A DNA stretch of 64,000 bases, from contig CM076259.1 in the NCBI GenBank assembly GCA_038380795.1, positions 61,027,938 to 61,091,937 of the forward strand. Reading direction: 5' to 3'. The notes beneath the pieces are model-generated. The model searched no databases. It was not told the DNA's origin and saw only the letters and a list, made by a program, of their open reading frames with translations. Both the position numbers and the translations under genes were made by a program. This document shows positions 53,143 to 63,306 of the stretch, piece after piece; position 1 is the first letter of the stretch; each line of letters begins with the position of its first letter. The stretch is from Pyrocephalus nanus (Eukaryota; Chordata; Aves; Passeriformes; Tyrannidae).

Positions 53143-53640
53143 TCACAGAATCACAGAATATGCTGAGTTGGAAGGGACCCACAAAGATCACCGAGTCCAA
53201 CTCCTAGCTCTGCACAGGACCATCCCTAACAGTCACACCATGTGCCTGAGAGTATTGTCCAAATGCTTCTTGAGGCTTGGTGCTGTGACTACTGCCCTGG
53301 GGAGCCTATTCCAGCGTCCAACTGCCCTCTGGGTGAAGAATCTTTTTCTAATATCCCAACTAAATCTCCCCTGACACAGCTTTAGGCTATTCCCTGCAGG
53401 GTCTTTTCACTGGTCTCCACAGAGAAGAGATCAGTGCCTGCTTCTCCTCATCCCCTCATGAGGAAGTTCTAGACCACAATGAGGTCTCCCCTCTGTCTCC
53501 TCTTCTCCAGGCTGAACAGACCAAGTGCCCTCAGCAGCTCCTCATACAGCTTCCTCTCAAGGCCCTTCACCATCTTCGTTGTACGCCTTTGGATGCTCTC
53601 TTACAGCTTAATATCTTTCTTACCACTCTTCAAGTCCAGG
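53143..53640 (-). mobile_element. CR1 LINE, 5'-truncated, minus strand
   Basis: Begins with the reversed tail TCACAGAATCACAGAATATG. It continues GAGTTGGAAGGGACCCACAA and TCCAACTCCTAGCTCTGCAC, the CTGGGTGAAGAATCTTTTTC part, then the antisense ORF2 C-terminal region (CTTCTCCAGGCTGAACAGAC). The spelling (GAGTTGGAAGGGACCCACAA) marks a different CR1 subfamily from those at 26 and 48 kb. No frame is intact. Confidence 0.95.
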
Positions 53641-53654
53641 CTACCTCCAGACCC

Positions 53655-53757
53655 TGAACCTTTTCTTTTTTCTGATCTAGCTTTGAAGTTAACCTCTCCT
53701 TTAAGCAGGAGATTGCACTTAATCCCATCCAGGTCCAAGCTGAATTATTCTGCAGCT
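53655..53757 (+). mobile_element. CR1 3' end, plus strand
   Basis: CTTTTTTCTGATCTAGCTTT, TTTAAGCAGGAGATTGCACT and GAATTATTCTGCAGCTCTAT match the last 100 bases of a CR1 read in the plus direction. It lies back to back with the minus-strand CR1 before it. The tail is strongly worn. Confidence 0.68.
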
Positions 53758-53795
53758 CTATTTGTTGGAACTCTGCCTTTAGAAGCACCAGAAAG

Positions 53796-54328
53796 TCTCA
53801 TGGCTTAACCCACTAGCTGCTCACTTACTTATTACCCACCTCACTAGGACAGGACAGGAAAGTGTGGGGGGGGAAAGATAAAAAATTCCTGGGTTGAGAA
53901 AAAGACAGCTTAATAGCACAGAAAAGGAAAATAGTAATAATAATTATAAAACAAATAGAATATACAAAACAAGTGATGCAACTGCCCACCACCCACCAAC
54001 CAATGCCCAAGTTCCTGAACGGGGGCCCTGGGACACATTTACCCCAGTTTCTGTAGTGAGCATGATGCCATAGGGTATGAAATATCCTTCTAGCCAGCTG
54101 GGGTCCGCTGTCCCAACTGTGTCTGCTCCCAGCTTCTTGTGTCCCCCAAGCCACTCACTGTTGGGGTGGGATGAGAGGCTGAAAAGTCCTTGATTTAGTG
54201 TAAACACTGCTCAGCAACAACTAAAGCATCGATGTGTTATCAACATTATTCTCGTATTAAATCCAAAGCACAGACTTGTACCAGCTACTGTGAAGAAAAT
54301 TAACTCTATTCCAGCCAAAACCAGGACA
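53796..54328 (-). mobile_element. Solo LTR, minus strand, avian ERV (TGTCCTGGTTTTGGCTGG family)
   Basis: On the minus strand it starts TGTCCTGGTTTTGGCTGGAA, then TAGAGTTAATTTTCTTCACA, TGGTACAAGTCTGTGCTTTG and CATCATGCTCACTACAG, and ends GTGGGTTAAGCCATGAGA, a worn form of ...GGGTTAAACCACGACA. The TATA position is mutated (CTACAGAAA in place of GTATATAAA), so its core promoter is probably weak or dead. Flanks GAAAG and GGAAA are not an exact target-site duplication. No second LTR in the same orientation and no retroviral coding sequence is nearby; CR1 lies on both sides. Confidence 0.88.
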
Positions 54329-54339
54329 GGAAAAAACTA

Positions 54340-55125
54340 CAAACAATAGCAATAGGAGACTCCCTGCTGCAGAGGACAGCAGCCCCCATCAGCTAGGGAT
54401 CAAGGACTGCGACAAAAAGATGGGATATGCGTAAGTGAAAAGATGGGATATGCATAAGTGGGGCAAAAGTATCTTGGCCAGCTGGCTGACCGACATAGTG
54501 AGCAGAGCTTCAAAATTAGGAACAACAGCAGAGGGAGACAATGACTAAAGTTAAGTGAAGTGGTGGTGGATGAGCAAGAAAAGAGTTCAGAGTATTGTGG
54601 GTAAGAGACCTTCGGTCTAACAAAACAGGGCTGAAGAGATCTCATCCAGAGTGTATGTACATAGATAGGGAAATGCTTACAGGCACCATCATATGGAAAA
54701 TTCTCAAGTCTGAAATGGCTGGGTGTCTCTCTGAAGTGCCTGTACACTAATGTACAAAAGATGGGGAACAGAGAAGCAATTACAGCCTGTGTGTGATTAA
54801 ATGGCTACGATCTCCTTTGGATCACAGACGTGGTGGAATAGCTCACGTGACTGGAGTGCTGTAGCAGATGGGTACACTTTTTATGGAGCATGGCATGGGG
54901 AGCAAGGGGAGTTGCCCTTTATGTGAGAATATAATAGAAATTTTTGGAGCTTACCTAGTGATGAATGAAGTCCCAGATGAGCATTTATGAATTTGGGTTA
55001 CATAGAAACACAACATGGGCAATGGTGGGACCTGGTGACAAAGGATGTGGAAAAGACTGAGGTACTCAATACTTTCTTCACATCAGTCTATACTGTTAAG
55101 ACCTGCCTCAGGAATTGCAGGGCCT
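54340..55125 (+). mobile_element. CR1 LINE, ORF2 endonuclease region with internal deletion, plus strand
   Basis: This piece comes from the 5'/middle part of CR1, which is rarely retained. GGAGACTCCCTGCTGCAGAG (about 54355) is CR1 upstream sequence. From 54731 the frame reads LKCLYTNVQKMGNREAI, the start of the APE-type endonuclease, then stops at 54794 (TGA) and 54839 (TAG). The motif usually written ITET reads ITDV at 54821, so the catalytic Glu is Asp. A jump then leads to DLVTKDVEKTEVLNTFF (about 55030-55080) in another frame, the linker before the reverse transcriptase; the rest of the endonuclease is missing. It contains a 23-bp tandem duplication (54415-54460). The element is inactive. 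Confidence 0.88.
54415..54460 (+). repeat. Tandem duplication, two 23-bp copies
   Basis: Copy 1 (54415-54437) and copy 2 (54438-54460) both contain AAAAGATGGGATATGC and end TAAGTG; they differ at one base (G versus A). It lies inside the CR1 fragment and is not part of normal CR1. Confidence 0.96.
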
Positions 55126-55154
55126 TTTTTCCTAGCCCTGGGAAAGCCAGGAGG

Positions 55155-55760
55155 AAGGAGGACTTACTTAAAGATCATCTAGTTCCAACGTTCCTGTCAT
55201 GGGTGAGGATGCCACCCACTAGACCAGGTTGCTCCAAGACCCATCCAACCTGGTCCTAAACATTGTCAGGGGTGAGGAATCCACAACTTCCCTGGGCAGC
55301 CTGTGACAGTGTCTGACCAATCTCTGAGTAAAGAACTTCTTCCTGACATCCAATTTAAATCTCTTTTCTTTTAGTTTAACACTGTTGCCCCTTGTCCTGC
55401 CCATGTAAAAAGTCACTGTCCCTCTTTTTTATAAGCCCCTTTAAGTGCTGGAAGGCCACAATAGTGTTTACTCAGAACCCTCTCTTCTTCAGGCTGAACA
55501 ACCCCAACTCTCAGCCTGTTTTCAGAGATGAGGTGCTCTTTTTGTCTCTCCTCTGGACCCGCTCCAACAGATTCATGTCTTTCCTGTGCTGGGACTCTAG
55601 AGCTAGATGTATAATCTGTGCGGGGCCCTGCAAGAGTGGAGTAATGGGGCAGACTCATCCACTGGCCATGCTGCTTTTGATTAACCCAGGGTGCAGTTGG
55701 CTTCCTGGGCCGCAAATGCACTTTGCTGGATCATGTCCAGATTTTCATCCATGAGAATAT
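55155..55760 (-). mobile_element. CR1 LINE, 5'-truncated, minus strand
   Basis: Starts without its tail at AAAGATCATCTAGTTCCAAC, then CACTAGACCAGGTTGCTCC, CTTCTTCCTGACATCCAATT, CCTTGTCCTGCCCATGT and an antisense ORF2 C-terminal region (TCTTCAGGCTGAACAACCCC), and ends near CCAGATTTTCATCCATGAGA. The terminal octamers are missing, so its 3' end was lost or was the point where the neighbouring CR1 was broken. Confidence 0.94.
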
Positions 55761-57433
55761 AAGAGAAAGCAAATTGGAACAGGATAATTAGGTGAAGGTT
55801 CATTTCTGGTTTGATAATTATAACATAGCATATATTCTGGAGCATAAGAAAACAGTTCAACAGCAGCATTGCTGAAAGCCAAAACAGAACAAGTACTTGT
55901 TCAGTAATGCAATAAAGATAGATGAATGGTGGGACATTGTACAGAGCTGGGAAGCAAATGTTTGTCCTGCCTATGAACTGGCCATGTCAAAGCTTTAAAT
56001 TAGTGCTGATTAGTTGAAGTCACTGTCATGATTGAGCCTATTTCAGATATGCTTTTTTTGTGGATCACATAGATGAAAAGAGGTGCTTATTCTAAGCAGG
56101 TCTGCATGAAAAAGAGCTAGGATAAAGACAATGTCGCAGCAACTTGCAAGTATTTGTGCTAGACCTATGTCAAGAAGGATAATATGCAATGTCCAAAGTG
56201 GGACTGTCATGAAATCTTTTCCAATCCACTTAGCCTCTGGTTTAAATTCTTTCTGTTATAGCACAGTTACATTTCATCCATGGTGCTTTCCTATTATACT
56301 CTTTGGTCTTCATGAGAAATTAGAGACAACACCCAAATATAAACTTTCTGAAGAAGCAAAGTACTTTTCTCTGAAATTGTTCACTAAAATAACAATACAG
56401 ATGCTGCAGCATTTAAAGAAACAGGAAACAAGACCATAGTTGTCCCTCATGTCTGATCTCAGTCATTTTTAATAACTCTTTCCTGGGAAACATGGGTTAT
56501 GGTAGAAAGCACCATCCTGCCAGCTACTGCTTTGCAATCTATTCATAGGCACAGACTCTCCTGTTAAACTAATATTATCCTCTCATCTTTGTCTTCCCTG
56601 TCTCTCCACATGTATCCCTACTCTAAATCCCCAGACAGTGCAATGCCCAGCATGCTTTGGCAGAGCTGTTATATGGCAAAGAGAGAGGCATTTTTTATGT
56701 GTGCAGGCAGCACTGTGAGAAATGTGACACAGTTCATCCCCCTCCTTTCAGACATCATCTGTCATTCAGCTGGAAAAAGCATCAGCAGTAGCTGGAAGGC
56801 AGAAAGTAGAGCACTGATGGTCTGTACATGTTAGCAACAACATGCACCTGATGGCTCCTGCATCCACATTCTCAGCTTTGGAAGTTTCCTACTTCCACAG
56901 GCCCTTCAATGGACTGGCAACTTTTTAAATCTTTTGTTCATGCTGTTTCTTTATAATGTGCCTGAGTTCTTTTAACCCGTCACTTAAAACCTCTAATGAA
57001 AAGTGCTGTGGTGTGGGAAACCCCTAACATGACATTAGGAAGGGGAAAGTTCTTCAGACCTTCTCCACTCCCTGCTTCAGCTATGTCCTTGACTGTAAAT
57101 GCTGTCAGAGGAACGAAGGATTTCAAAAGGAAAAGGTTTCAAATGCAATTCTGCTGCTTTTTGTTATCCTGTAAGTCTGCCAAAATATCAGATGGGAAGC
57201 AAGCCAGTAAATTGCTTTCCTGCTGTAGGTACAAGGAAGAGGGAAGAGCAAATTGACAGCACCCATCACCATTTGTGTCACCAAACAACCTCTGCATAAG
57301 ATGCAGCCTTCACACCTGCTCCTAACCTGACAGATCAGAATTTATTCTGATTGGGAGATTCACAATTATTTTGTGATGCAAAAACCAGTTCAGTCCATTG
57401 ATACAGTCTAATACATAATTAATGACTCCAGAG
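55761..57433. other. Unannotated noncoding stretch
   Basis: No gene or mobile element recognised between the CR1 and the next LTR. Open frames are at most about 102 codons (56131-56439, plus) and unconvincing. Confidence 0.55.
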
Positions 57434-58011
57434 TGTGCTGCTTTTGACTGGGGTAGAGTTAATTTTCTTCACAGTAGCTGATATGAGGCACGGTTTGGAT
57501 TTGTGGCCAAAGGAGTGTTGATAACACAAGGATGTTTTCGTTACTGCACGGTGTCAAGGCCTTTTCTGCCTCTCACCCCACCCCACCAGCAAGTCAAGTG
57601 GGGGTGCACAAGGTGTTGTGAGAGGACACAGCTGGGACAGCTGACCCCAAATGACCAAAGAGATATCCTATAACATTTGGCATCATGATCACCATATAAG
57701 GGGAAGAAGGAGAAAGGGGGAGGATGTTTGGAGTGATATCATTTTGTTTTCCCAAGCCACTGTTATGCATGATTGAGCCCAGCTCTCCTGGGGACACTGA
57801 ACACACCTGCCTGCTGATGGGAAGTGGTGAATGAATTCCCTGTTTTGCTTTGCTTGCACTTGCAGATTTTTCTTTACCTGCTAAACCGTCTTTACCTCAT
57901 GCCATAAGTTTTCCCACTTTTACTCCTCTGATTCTCCCCCCAGTCCTCTGGGGAAGGTATGACTGAGTGGCAGCACAGTGCTTAGCTGCCAGCTGGGGTG
58001 AAGTCATGACA
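57434..58011 (+). mobile_element. Solo LTR, plus strand, same family as 30720-31143
   Basis: Begins TGTGCTGCTTTTGACTGGGG, then TAGAGTTAATTTTCTTCACA, CAGCTGACCCCAAATGACC, AAAGAGATATCCTATAACAT and a CATCATGATCACCATATAAG TATA segment, followed by GGAGGATGTTTGGAGTG, and ends GCTGGGGTGAAGTCATGACA. TG...CA ends are preserved, length 578 bases. Flanks CAGAG and CAGGA are similar but not an exact 5-bp duplication. No primer binding site or gag follows; a solo LTR. Confidence 0.87.
57693..57700 (+). promoter_or_regulatory. TATA-like element of the solo LTR
   Basis: CATATAAG in the same position as TATATAAA of the LTR at 30720-31143. It would point plus-strand transcription into the 58 kb region. Confidence 0.45.
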
Positions 58012-61000
58012 CAGGATAAACAAAACCTTTCCTCATTCTTCACAAAGTCAACTCCAGCAGCACCCACAGGCTCTGCACTTCCCTGGTGCTGAGAGGTGAA
58101 GGTTGTCCAAAGCCAGGGAGCTCTCACTGTACCCTTGGAGGGGCCACAGGACTGTGAGAGGTATTAAAGTACCACACATACTATGTTCTGTTTTCTCAAA
58201 ACCAAATTATCCTCTCCTATAAGGATGTAGACACTTAGAAAAAAAAAAATAGCTTTTGAAATCGGAAATTTTTCCCCACACATATATTTACATTCTTATG
58301 TACAAATACAACTATTCACACCATCAATTATAAACTTTGGGTGAAAGCATGAAATACTGGGTATTCAGTTGTGTTAAAACTTCCTATCTGAGGAAGCTTG
58401 TTGACTGTTCTATGTGGTTTCAGTATGGCATATACCATGCCACAGCATTTCTGCTTTTCCCTTTCAAGTCCCCAGGGAATAACCTACAGTCTTAGTCAAA
58501 TTTGGGATATGGCAAAACAGATGGGATGGGATTAGGATTGTTTATGAAATGAAGTGCTCAGAGATGAACCCTTGGCAGGGCAGTGCAATTTATACTATTT
58601 ATTGGGTAAGCAAATTTGGAATAAAATGCTGTTTGTGTCCCAGTCCACAGAATGGTCTTTTACAGAAATGTCAGCAAACATTTCCATGCCAGGTTTTTAG
58701 CAACCACTTTGAACTACACCATAGAGCAAGGGACATATTAGCTGTCACCCTGATTAAAGTCATGCTTTGTACCTGCATACTTTTACCTAAGCCATTTCAC
58801 TTGTGAGTTGATGACATGAGATAATAGAAAACATGTATTTATCTGCACATATTAATCCTGCAAGGTCTGCACTTGATGTCTTGTGAATGTGAATGCCACT
58901 GAGATTTGCAAAATAGACAAACTCTTTTAATAAAAGTGTGAAGGTCAGAAAAGGCCCCAGAAGCAGCACAACAACTTCATCTGCTTTTTAAACCCTGACA
59001 CAGAAATGGGTGAGGTGGTGAAAATGCATTTTCAGTTACTGCTGAGTATTATACATTAGGACAAACAATGAGGAAAAATCTCAGTTTGTACCAATAAGAA
59101 GTGTCACTTCGGAAAAGGCAAGATCCTTCTGCTATTTGCACCGTTGTGTGTTGCTGAGTCATCTTCTCTGCTGTCCTCTCCTTCTCATTTGCCCCTTATG
59201 AGCTCCTAATACATTTGCAGAACCCATTGTTTTCATCCAGTCAGACGCTCTCTCATGTCTGCCTTTGCATTCATATTTGTTTCTCACTTCTGATGATTTT
59301 AGCAATCTCACACTTGCACTTTCCTCTTGCTTGCAACTGCCTCACTGCAGCCTGTGGTGGCATGAGGCTAGACTGAATACCAGTCCAATGAACCTAAATA
59401 CAGAAGCAACTTTCCTTCTTTGTCCTGGCTGCAGTAGCTATCTGTCTGTATTACTTTAGGGTTTACACTCTAGATTTTAGTCCCTTCTGTGATATCTAGA
59501 TAATAAGACTTTAAATTTATTCTCAATGGCATTTGAGTCAAAGCCACTTCCTCTCAAGTACAGCTGTCATTAGCTGCCTATGCTATGCAACAGCTTCAAA
59601 GTATTTTGGTGAACAGGGGGAAATAAATGGAGCTATCTAATCAATATAGCAGGCTGATCTTGAAGTACCCATCCTTTATTTAAACTTCTTTGCTGAGAGT
59701 CAGTGTTTTATTAATCTTAATCCTGAGAACTCTGGTAAATTGAAAGAAAGTAATTACTGACATTCACCACACTTAGTCGGGAAAGTACTTCCCTATTGGG
59801 AGGTCTGCAGGAATACAGACACAATCTGAAGAACAAGGGGTCATCAGCAAAAGGTATTAAAAAAAAAAAAAAAAAAAAAAAAAGTAAAGTATAAAGAATG
59901 AAAACCAGCATCAGGCTGCAAATAACCTGAACGCGGTGAAACATGTGGGAACATGTCCCATGCTCAGTGGCTGTGTACAGCCACATTGCTGCTTCCAGCC
60001 CTACACATTTCCCCATCTGGGAAATGTCGTTCTTGGGATCAGACCCTGAAGGTTAAAACAGAGAAAAATGACAGGTGCTCAGATGTGTAACTTCTATCCA
60101 GATGTTATGTCAGTTCATCTGGAAAGGTATGAAACTATCACCCCAGGGGTGGGCAAACCTAGGAGTATTTGTGCAGCTTATGTTTGAAAGTAAAAAGGCT
60201 TTTTATCACTCTCCTCTTTCTTCTGAACTGTGCAAAAGCAGAATAAGGTCCTCATCTGGACATTTCAGCCCATGGAAATACAGCCCACTCAGTTGTGGCT
60301 CAGTCTTGAACACAATGTCTCTCATAACAACGAGTGGAGGGATTGCTGTGTGCGGGTACAGAACATAATAATTCTACTAAATATCAGTTTGCAGAGAAGA
60401 TGTTCCATACTGTGATTTGTTCCTCCAGAACATTAATCTATTGTGCTGCAGCAGAAATGCTTCCAAAATAACCAGTTACTGATCGTAGTCATTTCCACAG
60501 GTAGCTCAGACCCAGGGTTAGGAAAAAGCTGAAACCCGGCTGACCAGTGGCATCACTGCCATAAACAAGTAAGATTAGGTTATCTATGAAATAACATACC
60601 ATCATAAACAGAGGGCCACTGCTGTTACAGCTCTCCACCTCTTGCACTGTCTGTTTGGAATAGGTAGATTTTTTTCCTAGTGTTTCTGGACACTGGTGCC
60701 GACATTTACTTTCCTATCCAAGCACTGGCTGAGCCAATGCCTCAGCACTGGTTATGAATGTATTGGGGCAGAATTTAAACCAAATACCTTAAACACTGCT
60801 TGAAGTGCCTTCAGCTGTGTTTGTCTCATGCCTTTATAAATGATCTTTTCTACTTTAATAACACTGATTTTCCAGAGAAGCTGGAAGTCAGGCAGAGGAA
60901 AGAAGGGGGCCATCTTTGCACATCTATAAGCACAAGGAAGCACTGGTGCCCATTCCTTTTTATAGCACAGCCTGTGGTACTCCTGCTAAACTGTGACAGG

Positions 61001-61561
61001 CAACAATCTGAACAGAAAAGGCACTGAGTGATTCGCATTCCAAATGGATCTTGAAACCTTCCTTTTTGTATGGATGTGTAACAATCCCTCAGCTATTATC
61101 CAAATGCTCGTTTCTCTGATAGTACTGAATGCCACAGCTTGATGATCAAAATATTTCTGTGAGCATTGAGCAAACAGGGATGGAACAGGTTCTCTTCTGT
61201 GTGAAGTCTGTCAGATGACTTTACCCCATGAGTGAATGCTGGACTTCTGAACTGCTGGAGCCTTCAGCCACGCAGAGCTTGAAGCCTACATGACTGAAGC
61301 CTGCTAATTTTCCTTCTTTCTGTCCTGTAATCATGAAATATAACAACTTATTATTGACACAATATTAAGAATAAATTCAAATACCTCTGATAGAAAATAG
61401 AAACTCAAATTGTTTGTTTCCTACAATACAGAGCAGCAAGTCAAAAAGGAATCCATCCCTCTGCAATTGCTATGAAGATTGAGAACTCCTTTCCAGCCTG
61501 GAAGTCCTGAGTAAGGATGTGTGTGCTTTGAGTGCCAGAACTCCACAGAAAGCCTTTTCTG

Positions 61562-61565
<4 letters not shown>
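58012..61565. other. Unannotated noncoding stretch
   Basis: No gene or mobile element recognised. Poly(A) at 59859-59883 is listed separately. Open frames around 97-99 codons (59717-60016 minus, 60075-60368 plus) are not protein-like; the first crosses the poly(A) run. Confidence 0.55.
59859..59883 (+). repeat. Poly(A) tract, 25 A
   Basis: Uninterrupted adenine run; no recognisable retroposon upstream. Confidence 0.95.

Positions 61566-61603
<38 letters not shown>
61566..61603 (+). repeat. Poly(T) tract, 38 T
   Basis: The longest homopolymer in the window. It could be the A tail of a minus-strand retroposed copy lying at higher coordinates, but the adjacent sequence is a 20-bp tandem duplication and not a family I know. 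Assembly length may be inexact. Confidence 0.95.
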
Positions 61604-61604
<1 letters not shown>

Positions 61605-61609
61605 ATTGG

Positions 61610-61649
61610 TAGTGGAAATACATTCTATGTAGTAGAAATACAATCTATG
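61610..61649 (+). repeat. Tandem duplication, two 20-bp copies
   Basis: TAGTGGAAATACATTCTATG (61610-61629) and TAGTAGAAATACAATCTATG (61630-61649) differ at two bases. They lie six bases after the T38 tract. Confidence 0.93.
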
Positions 61650-63260
61650 TCTAGATATTTGGGACTGGGAACCAGCTGATTTCATGGAATTCAGTCCTAG
61701 CACCACAGCTGTCTCTGCAACACAAACAAAGCTCAGAAAGCAGGGAACAAGATCATCAAAACTCAGACAACCTTACCTTTATTTGTTTTGTTTCACTGTG
61801 GAATTCATGTTTATGCATTTGAATACAGCTTGAATATTGTCTTTGGAAAAAGGTCTTATTCAGTGTCCCACTGCTCCTGCCAAAGGTTGCTAAATAAACC
61901 TGAGGGCTATTTTGGCTATGTTGAAGGCAGGCTGACAATGCCATACCCATAAGGAGCTTAGTGCTGCAGTACAGTGCCATACAGCTCTGTTTGTGGGATG
62001 CCGAATTCCCACCTTGCCTGTCTGCATGCGGCTTGCAGGGCTAGGAAAATACATCCTCCATGGGATGCTGAAGGCACAATTTTCCTCCTCTCGCTATTCT
62101 AGCTCTCCACATGCTCCCACTCACATTTCTCACATTGTGCTTACCACCTCTTCTCCATCTCACTGCTGCTGCCTTTTCTCAGACAGTTTCTAGTTTGCTG
62201 CCTGGTCACACCTATAGGAAGAAATACTTAGGCTCTTCATTAGCACTTCCACAAGCCAAATCTATGTATTACCATGGGTGTGAAGTACCTCACAGTTAGG
62301 ACAGCGCATCTGTTATCCTGCAAGAAGGATGAGAGCAGCAGTGAAGACAATTGCCATGCCCACAACTTCATCCATATGTCTACAGACTTATGGATGGCAC
62401 AAACCCAGTCCCATAGTTGATCAGTATTCCCTTCACCCATTGCGTAATCCCACAAGCTTCAAAGAGTAACAAACCTCTCACTCACTTCCGCTGTACTAAT
62501 AATTCTGCTTCTCCATATGCTGAATGTTTCACACCCATTCTGGGATCCAGGAACTAAGAAATGTGACACATATGTAAAATATCACCCAAAAAAAGTTGGA
62601 ATGCCACAGAAGCCAGAGCACAAGAGTGCTTTGACTGCTGTGGGAGCCAGGAAGGAAATGTGAAACTAATATTAAACTTTCCAAAGTCCCACATGGCACA
62701 AAGTGAGCCAATTGCCCTATGGGACAGCAAAGCTAAATTCAATTGCAAATTACACGACTTGTTGGAGGAAAATGTAATGACACTTTACAGTATCCAGTGA
62801 TTAAAACTGCTTGAAACACCCAACCTGATGCTTGTAGAGCAACCCGTCAGTGATGCTTCGTTCCAGTTACAAAACATCCTAAATCCTAAATCACAGGATT
62901 TACCAATTTCAACCTTATTTTCTCTCTTTAATGAGAGTGCAAGGTGCAAATTCATTCCAGCAAGCTCGAGTTTTCTTAATTAGGAGGCTGATAGAAAAGA
63001 ATGAGGTTCTTTAAAGGATAATTCAGATCTTCACTGAAGTGAACTGCAGTCCCTAGAGGGGCAGAAATAACACAAGCTTTCATAAAATCATTTTCAACAG
63101 ATTAGGAGCTATTGTCTGGAAGTGATCTAACAAATTCATCACAAAGAATTGTTGTCAGCATGAAATAGAAATGTGATAAGAAAAGCTGCAGTAGCCTTCA
63201 GCATGTTTATGTTTAATATTTCTTACATCCCTATTTGCTGATTTTATTTTTGATTCCAAG
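61650..63260. other. Unannotated noncoding stretch
   Basis: No gene or mobile element recognised. Nothing stands out between the duplication and the polypyrimidine tract. Confidence 0.5.
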
Positions 63261-63306
63261 TCTTTTTTCCTTCTTTCCCTTCCCCCCTTTCCCTCCTTTC
63301 CTTTCT
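63261..63306 (+). repeat. Uninterrupted polypyrimidine tract, 46 nt
   Basis: Only C and T for 46 bases (purines on the minus strand). A second C/T-rich patch follows at about 63363-63393. Such tracts can adopt triplex DNA, but function is not implied. Confidence 0.93.

Noticed and set aside
53796..58011. Two LTRs of one family about 3.6 kb apart, as if flanking a provirus
   Set aside because: They are in opposite orientation, belong to different subfamilies downstream of the TATA position, and the sequence between them is CR1 and unannotated DNA without gag, pol or env traces.
61470..61706. Open frames containing long Lys runs on the minus strand
   Set aside because: They are translations of the T38 tract.
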